Shown here piece after piece: positions 53,743-61,545 of a DNA stretch of 64,000 nucleotides. Made by a program: the position numbers and the translations under genes. Source of the stretch: Verrucomicrobia bacterium Tous-C9LFEB (GTDB taxonomy: Bacteria > Verrucomicrobiota > Verrucomicrobiia > Methylacidiphilales > UBA1321); the NCBI GenBank assembly GCA_002304345.1, contig NEUU01000006.1, forward strand, positions 1-64,000. Reading direction: 5' to 3'. Below the pieces are notes generated by a model. That model worked only from the letters and a program-made list of their open reading frames with translations. It ran no database searches and was not told where the DNA came from. The number at the start of each line of letters is the position of its first letter. Position 1 is the stretch's first letter.

Positions 53743-54801
53743 TCAGGTCGATCTGTCATAAACGGCGAGGGTCACCTGACCTTCCAACGGTTCGTTGGCA
53801 AAATACCGCCTGACATTTTCGATAGCGAATTGGCCGCAGGACCGAAGTCGATCATGAGTTGGCCCGGCAATATGCGGTGAAACGAGGACGCCCTGTGTGC
53901 TCATCGCGGGGTCCACAATCCGCACGGGCTCTCGCTGCAATACATCCAGCCCGACACGAACCCTTCCGACCGCCGCCATCTCCAGTAATGCTTGTTCGTC
54001 CACGACCGCCCCACGTCCCACATTGACAAATACCGCATCCTCTGGAAGAAGCTCCAAAAGCGCGCGAGTGACCGCTCCACTAGTCTCCTTGGTCAAGGCC
54101 TCACATTCTACCAGAATATCGCTCTCCGAGAATAGCTCCTCAAGTGAGGCCACCCCTTGAACACCCGCAGACAGAAAGACCCGCGACGGCACACCGCTGG
54201 AATACCCCTTTAATGTGCACCCAAATGGACGGAGCAGATTCGCTAAATGCCTCGCCACGGCCCCCATACCGTGAATTCCAACCCGTCTTTCAAAAAGCGT
54301 CTTCGAGAAGAAAACGACTTCTTTGCCACTTTCCCGTTGTGCAATTACCTGACGCCATTGAGAAATATTCCGGAGACAAGCCAGCACCAATAGCAGGGCA
54401 TGTTCCGCTACCATTTGACTAATTGAACCGCCCCAATTTGTTACCAAGCCGCCTCGCTCGATAAAGTCCCGCGGGACAACATGTCTGACCGAACCCGGAA
54501 CATGGCAGATATATTTGAGACTTGGCAGCTCATAGCGCAGAAAATCACTCTCTAAAAAGGGAGTATGCCAGCCACTGATCAAAACTTCCGGCTGTAAGTC
54601 CGCTAATCGCTCCCAATAGGATTTCGACTTCATCTCCGTCAGCCACTCCACCCGATGGCCTCCCTCTTCGAACGACGATTCTCCGAAAAAGGTTTTCCGT
54701 TCCCATCCATCCAACGACACCCCAATGACTGCCTGACAACCCTCTTGATGCGAAACTAAAAGCTCCTGCTTCTGATCGGGAATACTGTGAGTTGCCTGCA
54801 T
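53743..54801 (-). CDS. D-isomer-specific 2-hydroxyacid dehydrogenase family protein
   Basis: A 352-aa NAD-dependent dehydrogenase. The Rossmann region shows RVGIHGMGAVARHLANLL (GxGxxA-type), the arginine motif FVNVGRGAVVDEQALLEMA and the catalytic histidine VLVSPHIAGPT. In the substrate-side motif ECEALTKET replaces the usual LHxPLTxET, which may shift specificity. It probably interconverts a 2-keto acid and a D-hydroxy acid in sugar-acid use. A LacI operator copy at 54848-54863 sits 47 bases before its ATG, linking it to the regulator encoded next door. Confidence 0.9.
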   Translation of the reverse strand: MQATHSIPDQKQELLVSHQEGCQAVIGVSLDGWERKTFFGESSFEEGGHRVEWLTEMKSKSYWERLADLQPEVLISGWHTPFLESDFLRYELPSLKYICHVPGSVRHVVPRDFIERGGLVTNWGGSISQMVAEHALLLVLACLRNISQWRQVIAQRESGKEVVFFSKTLFERRVGIHGMGAVARHLANLLRPFGCTLKGYSSGVPSRVFLSAGVQGVASLEELFSESDILVECEALTKETSGAVTRALLELLPEDAVFVNVGRGAVVDEQALLEMAAVGRVRVGLDVLQREPVRIVDPAMSTQGVLVSPHIAGPTHDRLRSCGQFAIENVRRYFANEPLEGQVTLAVYDRST

Positions 54802-54847
54802 ATACCGGAATGTAGGGCAAAGTCATGAGGCTCACCACGCCAGACTC

Positions 54848-54863
54848 AGTCATACAATTGACT
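54848..54863. promoter_or_regulatory. Operator candidate AGTCATACAATTGACT
   Basis: A second copy of the LacI-associated palindrome, differing at one of 16 positions from 52639-52654; here the flanking bases extend the arms to CAGTCA/TGACTG. It lies just upstream of the 2-hydroxyacid dehydrogenase and touches the GTG of a small ORF on the other strand. Confidence 0.6.
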
Positions 54864-54995
54864 GTGAAAAATCTCCATCGCTACCTACTAGGTTATTCAT
54901 TGGCCTGTTCAATCAATGCCGCTGCCGTTCTGTGGCGGCTGGTCGCGGGCGGATTGAACCCCAGCCCGACACTGGTTTCTCTCATCACCCGCTGA
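54864..54995 (+). CDS. Possible 43-residue small protein
   Basis: A short frame starting GTG right after the operator: it begins MKNLHRYLLGYSLACS and ends LNPSPTLVSLITR. The middle is mildly hydrophobic. There is no homology that I recognise and no clear ribosome site. It could be the 5' remnant of a lost gene once divergent from the dehydrogenase and controlled by the same operator, or chance. Confidence 0.2.
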   Translation: MKNLHRYLLGYSLACSINAAAVLWRLVAGGLNPSPTLVSLITR

Positions 54996-55012
54996 CGCGT
55001 GATCCTAGAAAT

Positions 55013-55246
55013 CTACTCCTTGTACAACTCCGCCACTGGGACACGTAACGCCTTGGCAATTGCCGCCACCTCAAAGTCGCGCAGAGAGCGGTCATAGTTT
55101 TCGATCCGAGCTAGCGCGGTACGATCCATCTCGACGCCATTGGCGGCAATTCGGGCCACAAGCTGCTTTTGTGAGAAGTTTACTTTTTTGCGTAGCGTCT
55201 GAATCCGCCTACCAAGAATATTCGGTTGAGCTGGAGAGTTGGCCAT
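55013..55246 (-). CDS. Small XRE-family helix-turn-helix regulator
   Basis: A 77-aa single-domain regulator: NILGRRIQTLRKKVNFSQKQ, the recognition region GVEMDRTALARIENYDR, and FEVAAIAKALRVPVAELYKE. It is a paralogue of the gene at 55342-55617, with the same MDRTA-x-x-RIE core and C-terminal half. The ATG at 55246 is chosen because the longer frame adds no domain. No toxin or phage partner is adjacent. Its role is unknown. Confidence 0.8.
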   Translation of the reverse strand: MANSPAQPNILGRRIQTLRKKVNFSQKQLVARIAANGVEMDRTALARIENYDRSLRDFEVAAIAKALRVPVAELYKE

Positions 55247-55341
55247 AGTATATGCGTGAAGTGCACACACGACTATGACACAAATTTGAGGCCTTTGTGT
55301 AGGATAATCTCACGGCTTGAAAGCAAGCTCGGCGCGTTCAG

Positions 55342-55617
55342 TTACTTGGCCGCACCTTCCGCGTACAACCACGCCACCGTCACCTTGAGGCATTGAGCGA
55401 GCGCCTTGGCCTCGAAATCCATCACGTAGCGGTCCTGCAGTTCGATACGCGATATGGCCGTGCGATCCATGTAGACGCCGCGTGCGGCCATGCGACCAGC
55501 GAGATCGTCCTGGGTTACTTCTGGAGTCATGGCGAAGCGAGCCTCTCGGACACGTTTACCAATGATATTGCGTTGGGGGGCTTTGCGGGTTTTCTTCACG
55601 GCGTGTGGACTGGCCAC
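55342..55617 (-). CDS. Small XRE-family helix-turn-helix regulator, paralogue
   Basis: A 91-aa protein starting with GTG: a basic arm (KKTRKAPQRN), NIIGKRVREARFAMTPEVTQ, GVYMDRTAISRIELQDRYV and FEAKALAQCLKVTVAWLYAE. It resembles the gene at 55013-55246 throughout and probably arose by tandem duplication. The two are separated by 95 bases. They might form a homologous pair that binds related operators. Confidence 0.8.
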   Translation of the reverse strand: MASPHAVKKTRKAPQRNIIGKRVREARFAMTPEVTQDDLAGRMAARGVYMDRTAISRIELQDRYVMDFEAKALAQCLKVTVAWLYAEGAAK

Positions 55618-55726
55618 ACTTGACTTTTAAACGTTTTGGGCTGTAATGGCGTGTGAAGTCCACGAATTAAGTCTGGAACCAGCCAATTGTTTCCGACGAG
55701 ACTTCTCAACCTCTCACCTCGCAAAT

Positions 55727-55912
55727 ATGAAAACACTATTCAAGAAGCCTCTGACGATCCTCCTCTGCTTGCTCACTATCGGCACGAGTATCCTCATTGC
55801 TCAATCGGTCTACAGCTACAAGTGCCCCCGCTGTAACGCCATCTACTCCTACTCCAGCCCCGGTTCCTACAAATGTCCCGGCGATGGCTGGACGCTCACC
55901 CGCACGTATTAG
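55727..55912 (+). CDS. Small exported protein with CxxC pair
   Basis: A 61-aa protein: signal peptide (about 7-25), then YSYKCPRCNAIYSY and YKCPGDGWTLTRTY. The CPRC pair and a later cysteine suggest a metal site or disulfide. No family recognised. The ATG at 55727 starts the signal peptide; the longer frame is not used. Confidence 0.55.
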   Translation: MKTLFKKPLTILLCLLTIGTSILIAQSVYSYKCPRCNAIYSYSSPGSYKCPGDGWTLTRTY

Positions 55913-56009
55913 GAAGAGCACCCCTCCGAAGCGGTCGTCGGAACCGTCAGGCGCGACCGCTTCGTCCTTCTACCTCCCAGTTCGCACGGATCTTCCAGAA
56001 ACCTTTCCT

Positions 56010-56465
56010 ATGAACCCCAAACTCTTGGCCGCGCTACTCTGTCTCTTCCTCGCCTGCACTCCTCCCTGTCACGCCGGATTGTGGAGTTGGCTACGAGGAA
56101 AGAAACCTGACGAAAAAATCAAGGAACAATCCTCGGAGATTTTCAACAAAAACAAGCAGTCGCTCTTCAATTCCTTTCACCCCGTGGGTACCGCACTCGA
56201 AGTCAAAGTGCACGAGGTTCAAATCGCCTGGAAAAACGATATCCCCTCGAAAGATCTCAAAAACATGCTCGGATTCGGCATCGTCTTCACCATCTATTGG
56301 AGAGGTCCCATTACTACGGATGGTTATACCAAGGTCTACGCTGTCTATGATGCGCAAGTTCAGCGCTACGTAGGGTCACGCGTTTTGGCCACCAACGGTA
56401 TAACCAATCAGCAGGCAACCGAGTACGCCATCGACTTTTTCAATGGGTACCTGAACGGCAACTAG
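56010..56465 (+). CDS. Small exported protein of unknown function
   Basis: A 151-aa protein with a signal peptide (about 3-22, ending CHA-G), a Lys-rich segment (GKKPDEKIKEQSSEIFNKNK) and an alpha/beta-type body with VHEVQIAWKNDIPSKDLKNM and YTKVYAVYDAQVQRYVGSRV. It resembles no family I know. It is 97 bases after the CxxC protein and may belong with it. The ATG at 56010 is the first that gives a signal peptide. Confidence 0.6.
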   Translation: MNPKLLAALLCLFLACTPPCHAGLWSWLRGKKPDEKIKEQSSEIFNKNKQSLFNSFHPVGTALEVKVHEVQIAWKNDIPSKDLKNMLGFGIVFTIYWRGPITTDGYTKVYAVYDAQVQRYVGSRVLATNGITNQQATEYAIDFFNGYLNGN

Positions 56466-56492
56466 CTCAACAGGAGGCCCCCTCCCCTACCA

Positions 56493-56558
56493 TGTCCGTC
56501 CAACGCTATTACTACGCCAATGCCGCCGGGCAGTCGGTGTCTGACGGTGGAAAATAAT
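56493..56558 (+). pseudogene. GYF_2-type N-terminal fragment
   Basis: A strong AGGAGG site (11-16 bases upstream) leads into MSVQRYYYANAAGQSV, the start of a GYF_2 (DUF4339) domain as found at the N-terminus of many membrane proteins. The frame then stops after 21 codons. A different frame from 56520 continues with the JetD-like fragment. A deletion appears to have joined the starts and ends of two genes. Confidence 0.5.
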
Positions 56559-56966
56559 GCCATGCTAGCAGAACTCGCAAAATTGAAAAGTGGCATGCTT
56601 ATGTCCAGCAGCGGCAGCGAAGGTGGTTATGCTAACTCTGCCGTGATCGAATTCCTAAAAAAACTGCCGCTCAACATGGAACTCTGGCATTTCGGCGATT
56701 CCGATCCCAAAGGATTCGACATTCTTCGTGATCTCAGGGAAAGAACCGGACGAGAAATCCAAAGTTTGCACATGCGATTCTATCCCATCGAAAACGCGGC
56801 CCCTCTTTCAGAAGGCGATCATTCCACGATCTCCCGACTCCTTTCATCCGAGCATTTGACCGATACTGAAAAACTCGAACTACAAAAGATCAAAACCTCT
56901 GACACCAAAGGAGCGTTTGAACAGGAGCACTTGGGACGTCCCGGCGCTATCTGGCCATTTTATTGA
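56520..56966 (+). pseudogene. JetD-like (DUF2220, Toprim) C-terminal fragment
   Basis: A 148-codon frame whose sequence from about residue 7 (CLTVENNAMLAELAKLK) resembles the Toprim half of DUF2220/JetD, the nuclease subunit of Wadjet anti-plasmid systems: TVENN (the catalytic Glu region), then ELWHFGDSDPKGFDILRDLR (DxD-type metal site), and a C-terminal FEQEHLG. The N-terminal 200 or so residues are missing. No jetA, jetB or jetC is near. So this is a remnant, and activity is unlikely without the arm domain. Family call from motif pattern. Confidence 0.55.
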
Positions 56967-57237
56967 CTTGGTATTGACCTATTGAATACTCGTGCCGCAG
57001 GGTGCCGTCAGGGACAGCGATTGTCTCTCGCTAGCCTGTATGTTAACACTATCCAACGCGATAACTCTATGTCCAAACTCTCCATTGCTCAGTCTTGGTG
57101 TTTCCCGATCAACGCTCCTATCCTCTCGCCCAGCTGTATCAAGTGAATTAAATCCCTTCGGTCTATAAGCGGGTACCTCCCCCATTCGGGACACAAACAG
57201 CCTCGCTTTTCGCGTATTTTCGGCGATACTTCCTACC

Positions 57238-58143
57238 ATGCCGATTCCAGAGACGACTTCAGCAGAAGGTTTAGAACACTACGTTGGCGGCAAGCGTTTA
57301 CTCACCTCCCGGGGCGAAGCGTGGCGTGACATTAAGGCGTCTCTTTTCGCTCTTCAATCGGCTGAGGGAACGGTAAGTCTCCCTTCCGTGAGCGAACCGG
57401 TTCTGACGTGGATTGTGTCAGGCGATCAGGAAATTCGGGAGAGAGAACTCGATGGTCCGTGGATCACCAGCCGGGTCAAGGCAAAGTCTTTTTTTCTCAC
57501 CACGTCGGGAGCCCCCTACGATTGCAACTGGAAAATACTTTCTTCGGAGCCGGTGGAATTCATGCTGGTGCGAGTGGAGCTGCCGCTGCTTCAGCGGGCC
57601 TTCGAGGAAGTGTTCGGAGCCAACGCTATTCACGCTCAGTTGCAGGACGTTTCCGGTTTCATCGACGCCGCATTGAATTCATTAATGGAGTCGCTGCTCG
57701 GCGAGCTAAAGCGTCGGAAAGCGAGCCCGCTTTTCGTGCAAGGTCTCGCCCAAGCAATTGCCATTCATCTGGCACGAAACTACACCGTGCTGGCTAAAAA
57801 TTCACTGAAAGCCAGCTCGTCCCTGCCTGGTTATAAGCTTCGACACGTGACCGCGTGGATGGAGGAACATGTAGCCGAGGATTTCAATCTTGCCCGGCTG
57901 GCCGCTCAGGCAGGCATCAGCAAGTTTCACTTTCATCGCCTGTTCAAAAGCGCCCTGGGCGTGTCACCTTCGCATTATCAAATCAATTTGCGAATGAATG
58001 CGGCTCGGCAAATGTTACGCGAGACCAAAAAGAGCATCATCGATATCGCCATGGATGTTGGCTACACGAATCCGAGTCATTTCGCGCGACTTTTCCAGAG
58101 GGAAACGGGTCTTTCTCCCAGCGATTATCGTCGGCAACGTTAG
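57238..58143 (+). CDS. AraC-family transcriptional regulator of the redox cluster
   Basis: A 301-aa regulator: N-terminal cupin-like sensor part (about 30-110), a middle helical part, and the C-terminal double HTH ([38 protein letters not shown]) ending [12 protein letters not shown]. It precedes and is co-oriented with the cupin-reductase-flavodoxin genes. Two copies of a 12-bp direct repeat with 20-bp period lie downstream, before the cupin and the first alcohol dehydrogenase. Such direct repeats are what AraC dimers bind. Its promoter lies in the 271-base gap 56967-57237, where no other gene is seen. Confidence 0.93.
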   Translation: MPIPETTSAEGLEHYVGGKRLLTSRGEAWRDIKASLFALQSAEGTVSLPSVSEPVLTWIVSGDQEIRERELDGPWITSRVKAKSFFLTTSGAPYDCNWKILSSEPVEFMLVRVELPLLQRAFEEVFGANAIHAQLQDVSGFIDAALNSLMESLLGELKRRKASPLFVQGLAQAIAIHLARNYTVLAKNSLKASSSLPGYKLRHVTAWMEEHVAEDFNLARLAAQAGISKFHFHRLFKSALGVSPSHYQINLRMNAARQMLRETKKSIIDIAMDVGYTNPSHFARLFQRETGLSPSDYRRQR

Positions 58144-58145
58144 AT

Positions 58146-58166
58146 CATCGGCAGTTATTGCCGATG
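58146..58166 (+). terminator. Hairpin after the AraC gene
   Basis: The perfect 8-bp stem CATCGGCA / TGCCGATG with loop GTTAT lies 3 bases after the regulator's stop codon. There is no T-run, so it could be a weak terminator or a processing site. It is followed at once by the direct-repeat site. Confidence 0.45.
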
Positions 58167-58171
58167 CCGTT

Positions 58172-58203
58172 TCGAGCAAGATCACAACAGGTCGAGCAAG
58201 ATC
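58172..58203 (+). promoter_or_regulatory. Direct-repeat regulator site 1 (2 x tcgagcaagatc)
   Basis: Two identical 12-mers tcgagcaagatc at 58172-58183 and 58192-58203, 20 bases apart, so on the same face of the helix. The whole block recurs at 60177-60208 with one changed base in the spacer, and similarity continues into the following ccgatgcgac. It lies 64 bases before the cupin ATG. This is probably an AraC-type activator site. Confidence 0.65.
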
Positions 58204-58267
58204 CGATGCGACGACCGCGCCTATATGCACTAAGCTAATCACAAGCTTGGTGTATGGAATTCGAGGA

Positions 58268-58816
58268 ATGAAGAGGCGCAATCTTATCAATATGCTTTGG
58301 CAATCAGCGGCACAGCTCACCCGCCGCGATTTTTTGAGAACGGCTGGTGCCACGCTTGTGATTCCGGCCATTCTCCATGGGCAAAGTAAAAGTCCTTTAA
58401 CTCACCGACAGGAATTGAAAATGGAAATTAAACGAAGTGGATCTCAACCCTCCAGCAAAGGGCCGGCGGAATATTTTACAGGCACCGTCCGGGTCGACCC
58501 CTTGTTCCAACTCAAGGAACCGGCGCGTGGATTCGGTGCCAGCGTGACGTTTGAGCCGGGTGCCCGCACCGCGTGGCACACTCACCCACTAGGCCAGACG
58601 CTGATTGTGACGTTTGGCAGCGGCTTGGTACAGCGTTGGGGCGGTCCGATTGAACGCATTCACCCCGGCGATGTCGTCTGGTTTCCGCCGGGGGAAAAAC
58701 ATTGGCACGGAGCCGCGCCCACCACGGCCATGACTCACATCGCCATTGTGGAACAGCTCAATGGCAATAGCGCCGAGTGGATGGAAAAGGTCAGCGACGA
58801 ACAATACAAGGGCTGA
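58268..58816 (+). CDS. Cupin-domain protein with Tat-type signal
   Basis: A 182-aa protein whose N-terminus has the twin-arginine motif RRDFLRTAG (19-27) and a hydrophobic stretch, so it is likely exported folded by Tat. The cupin core contains the metal ligands [10 protein letters not shown] and [12 protein letters not shown]. Related small cupins act in quinone or aldehyde chemistry and as hydroxynitrile lyase-like enzymes, but the role here is unknown. First gene of the cluster behind the direct-repeat site; 8 bases before the reductase gene. Confidence 0.85.
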   Translation: MKRRNLINMLWQSAAQLTRRDFLRTAGATLVIPAILHGQSKSPLTHRQELKMEIKRSGSQPSSKGPAEYFTGTVRVDPLFQLKEPARGFGASVTFEPGARTAWHTHPLGQTLIVTFGSGLVQRWGGPIERIHPGDVVWFPPGEKHWHGAAPTTAMTHIAIVEQLNGNSAEWMEKVSDEQYKG

Positions 58817-58824
58817 TTAATCAA

Positions 58825-59577
58825 ATGAAAAAGAAGACTACCAAGCGTCCACAAATCATCTGCCACATGATCAGCTCCATCGACGGGCGATTGCTCGTTG
58901 ATCGCTGGTCGGCTCCCGCTTCGGGCATCAAGGCTGCAACGTTGCGGCGACACTATGAAGAGGTCGGAGCGAAATTCCCGGCCGACGGTTGGATTGTTGG
59001 ACGCAGAACCATGCAGGAAATCGTTGAAGGAACCACTCGAAAAGTGAAAGCGAGCGGGGTTCATCCGCGCGAAACCTATATTGGAAACCGAAAGGGACGA
59101 CGCATTGCCGTCGCCATCGATCCGCATGGGAAATTGCATTACGGACAAGATCACATTGGAGACGATCATGTCGTGGCCGTTCTGGGTGAACAGGTCTCAG
59201 ACGGTTATCTCGCCGAACTACGCCAGGACGGCGTTTCCTATTTGTTCGCTGGCTCCGATGGGCATGACTTGCGCCGCGCGATGGAGATTCTCAGTGCGGT
59301 CTTCGACGTTGAGACACTTCTCCTCGAAGGGGGTGGCCGGATCAATGGAGCCTTTTTGAAAGCCGGATTGATTGATGAAATCAGTCTTCTGGTTTATCCG
59401 GGAATCGATGGTTTGGCCGGTATGCCGAGCATTTTTGATTATGCCGGGATCGAAGAGGATCGGCCAGCTGCAGGTCAATCGCTCCGTCATATCGCCACGG
59501 AAACCTTGGAAGGCGGTGAAATTTGGATTCGCTACAAAGTCGAGACGAACACGAAGCGCAAGACGAGATCCACGTGA
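58825..59577 (+). CDS. RibD C-terminal domain / dihydrofolate reductase-like reductase
   Basis: A 250-aa cytoplasmic NAD(P)H-dependent reductase of the RibD C-terminal type. The start IICHMISSIDGRLLVDRWS, GWIVGRRTMQEI, VLLEGGGRINGAFL (here LLLEGGGRINGAFLKAGL) and DEISLLVYPGIDG match the fold. It lacks the deaminase half of RibD, so it is probably not a riboflavin enzyme but reduces a small carbonyl or pterin-like compound. Its stop overlaps the next start (GTGA). Confidence 0.87.
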   Translation: MKKKTTKRPQIICHMISSIDGRLLVDRWSAPASGIKAATLRRHYEEVGAKFPADGWIVGRRTMQEIVEGTTRKVKASGVHPRETYIGNRKGRRIAVAIDPHGKLHYGQDHIGDDHVVAVLGEQVSDGYLAELRQDGVSYLFAGSDGHDLRRAMEILSAVFDVETLLLEGGGRINGAFLKAGLIDEISLLVYPGIDGLAGMPSIFDYAGIEEDRPAAGQSLRHIATETLEGGEIWIRYKVETNTKRKTRST

Positions 59578-60167
59578 AAATAAAACATTTTTTAATAGCC
59601 ATCCTTAGCATGCTATTGGCGAGCCCATTTATGATACAGGCCCAGACATTACCGCAGGCAAAAAGAATACTCATCGTTTATTTCTCTCATAGTGGAAATA
59701 CGCGTGAAATCGCGCAGCAGATCAAAAACGCCACGGGCGGCGATCTTTTCGAAATCCAGCCCGTTACACCTTATCCAGAGGACTACGATACCGTTGTTCT
59801 ACAGGCTAAAAGTGAAATCAACTCCGGTTACAAACCTCAGTTGAAAACGAAAGTGGAGAAGATCGAATCTTACGATGTGATATTTGTGGGTTCCCCCAAC
59901 TGGTGGAATACGATTGCCCCTCCGGTTGCAACGTTCCTATCAAGCTGCGACTTATCCGGGAAAACCATTGCGCCGTTTATCACACACGAAGGAAGCCGCA
60001 TGGGCCGAAGCGTTTCGGATATGAAGAAGCTTTGTCCGAATTCGACCGTGTTCGAAGGGCTTCCGGTTCGAGGGAAGTCCGTCAAGAGTTCACAAGAGGT
60101 CGTAGTGAAATGGTTGCGAGAGATTGGAATGGCCCCCCATCAAGTTATAAGGCAATTGCCGGAGTGA
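59574..60167 (+). CDS. Flavodoxin with N-terminal signal peptide
   Basis: A 197-aa flavodoxin-fold protein. Residues about 3-24 form a hydrophobic signal (FLIAILSMLLASPFMIQAQ), so it is probably outside the inner membrane. The FMN phosphate loop is VYFSHSGNTREIAQQI, with VGSPNWWNTIAPPVATFL and FITHEGSRMGRSVSDM at the usual places. GTG at 59574 overlaps the stop of the reductase, giving translational coupling. Exported flavodoxins of this type occur in clusters with alcohol dehydrogenases and cupins; the reductant outside is unknown. Confidence 0.88.
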   Translation: MKIKHFLIAILSMLLASPFMIQAQTLPQAKRILIVYFSHSGNTREIAQQIKNATGGDLFEIQPVTPYPEDYDTVVLQAKSEINSGYKPQLKTKVEKIESYDVIFVGSPNWWNTIAPPVATFLSSCDLSGKTIAPFITHEGSRMGRSVSDMKKLCPNSTVFEGLPVRGKSVKSSQEVVVKWLREIGMAPHQVIRQLPE

Positions 60168-60176
60168 GCGGCGTTT

Positions 60177-60208
60177 TCGAGCAAGATCGCAACAGGTCGA
60201 GCAAGATC
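60177..60208 (+). promoter_or_regulatory. Direct-repeat regulator site 2 (2 x tcgagcaagatc)
   Basis: The 12-mers lie at 60177-60188 and 60197-60208 with the same 20-base period and nearly the same spacer as at 58172-58203. The downstream flank ccggtgcgac also matches. It is 155 bases before the ATG of the first alcohol dehydrogenase and 9 bases after the flavodoxin stop. Confidence 0.65.
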
Positions 60209-60362
60209 CGGTGCGACGGCTTTGTCAACGTACGATAAATTAACCACAGAAATTCACACCACGACAGGAGTTATAAAAAAGTCACTTGGTAAACATTCCA
60301 CTCATTCGACGTACCTCGGTTGGTCACAGATTCCCTTCACCTCATCCCTACCCTCTCTCATT

Positions 60363-61493
60363 ATGAAGCTCACATTCTTGCTTACTCTTTTATTCTTTGT
60401 TGTGCCGATTATCCCGGCATCAGCCCAGAATGCTACAGCCGTGCCGTCCAAGGGATATGCCAAATTCGACAACGATGGGAAATTTGCCCCTTATGAATTC
60501 AAGCGACATCCGGTTGGAGACAACGATGTCTTGATCAAGATTCTCTATGCTGGGATCTGTCACAGCGATTTGCACCACGCCCGGGCCGAATGGCGGGATG
60601 AAACCTATCCGATGGTACCAGGTCACGAAATTGCAGGCCAAGTGGTCCAAGCCGGAAAGAACGTTACTAAATTTAAGGTCGGCGATTATGCGGGAGTTGG
60701 TTGTCTGGTCAATTCCTGCGGCAAGTGCGAGTACTGTCTGAAGGGCGAAGAGCAATACTGCGAAAAACGCGTCCTGACTTACGCCTCCCACGACATTTTT
60801 CACAACAACGAACTCACTCAGGGTGGCTATTCCAACAATCTCGTTGTTTCCGAGAAGTTTGCGATCAAGGTGCCGAAGAACGCGCAGATCGAAAAAGTCG
60901 CTCCGCTACTGTGCGCCGGTATTACGACTTATTCGCCTCTCAAATTTACTCACGTTAAAAAGGGAGACCAAGTTGCCGTCGCCGGATTTGGCGGTCTCGG
61001 GCATATGGCCGTGCAGTATGCCATCGCGCTGGGAGCCAAAGTCACTGTTTTCGATATTACCGAGGAAAAGCGGCAGGACGCACTGAAGATGGGTGCGGTG
61101 AAATATGTAAACGTCAATAACCCCAAGGAACTGGAAGGACTGGTCAGTAGTTTCCGCGTCATCCTCAGCACCATCCCTGCAAAATACGATCCGATGCTGT
61201 ACGTTCGCATGCTGAAAATGGATGGGGAACTGGTCATTCTCGGAGTTCCCGCGAAAGAGAATTCTCCGAGCGTCAATGTTTCTTCTTTGGTGTTTGCGAG
61301 TCGTCGCAAGGTTTACGGATCGCAGATCGGTGGCATTCGGGAAACGCAGGAGATGCTCGATTATTCCGTAGCTCACAACATCTATCCTCGCGTGGAGGTT
61401 ATTCCAGTTCAGAAGATCGACGACGCGTACCAAAAAGTGGCCGCCGGAGAGGTGAAGTTCCGGTACGTGATCGACATGAGCACGTTGAAGTAG
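60363..61493 (+). CDS. Zinc-dependent alcohol dehydrogenase with signal peptide
   Basis: A 376-aa MDR-family NAD(P)-dependent dehydrogenase, cinnamyl-alcohol-dehydrogenase-like. It carries a clear signal peptide (2-22, ending ASA-Q), unusual for a nucleotide-dependent enzyme. Catalytic zinc ligands: Cys66, His88-Glu89. Structural zinc: Cys119, Cys122, Cys125, Cys133, all present. The Rossmann loop is VAGFGGLGHMAVQYA. The ATG at 60363 is chosen as it starts the signal; the frame opens at 60222 but without homology. It follows direct-repeat site 2. Confidence 0.9.
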   Translation: MKLTFLLTLLFFVVPIIPASAQNATAVPSKGYAKFDNDGKFAPYEFKRHPVGDNDVLIKILYAGICHSDLHHARAEWRDETYPMVPGHEIAGQVVQAGKNVTKFKVGDYAGVGCLVNSCGKCEYCLKGEEQYCEKRVLTYASHDIFHNNELTQGGYSNNLVVSEKFAIKVPKNAQIEKVAPLLCAGITTYSPLKFTHVKKGDQVAVAGFGGLGHMAVQYAIALGAKVTVFDITEEKRQDALKMGAVKYVNVNNPKELEGLVSSFRVILSTIPAKYDPMLYVRMLKMDGELVILGVPAKENSPSVNVSSLVFASRRKVYGSQIGGIRETQEMLDYSVAHNIYPRVEVIPVQKIDDAYQKVAAGEVKFRYVIDMSTLK

Positions 61494-61545
61494 AGATGTA
61501 GATTTAGAAGTACAATCATCAAACAAAACTCACTTGGGAAAATTT

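Noticed and set aside
54978..54992. tctcatcacccgct resembling the 3' end of tRNA-Gly (tctcgtcacccgct), a possible attR
   Set aside because: Only 14 bases with one mismatch, no integrase in between, and no second boundary feature; chance is a fair explanation.
56520..56966. A working Wadjet defence system
   Set aside because: Only a C-terminal JetD-like piece is present; jetA, jetB and jetC are absent from the window.
58172..58203. Two 12-bp repeats as a minimal CRISPR
   Set aside because: Only two units with an 8-base spacer, repeated nearly unchanged at another promoter, and no cas genes; a regulator site fits better.
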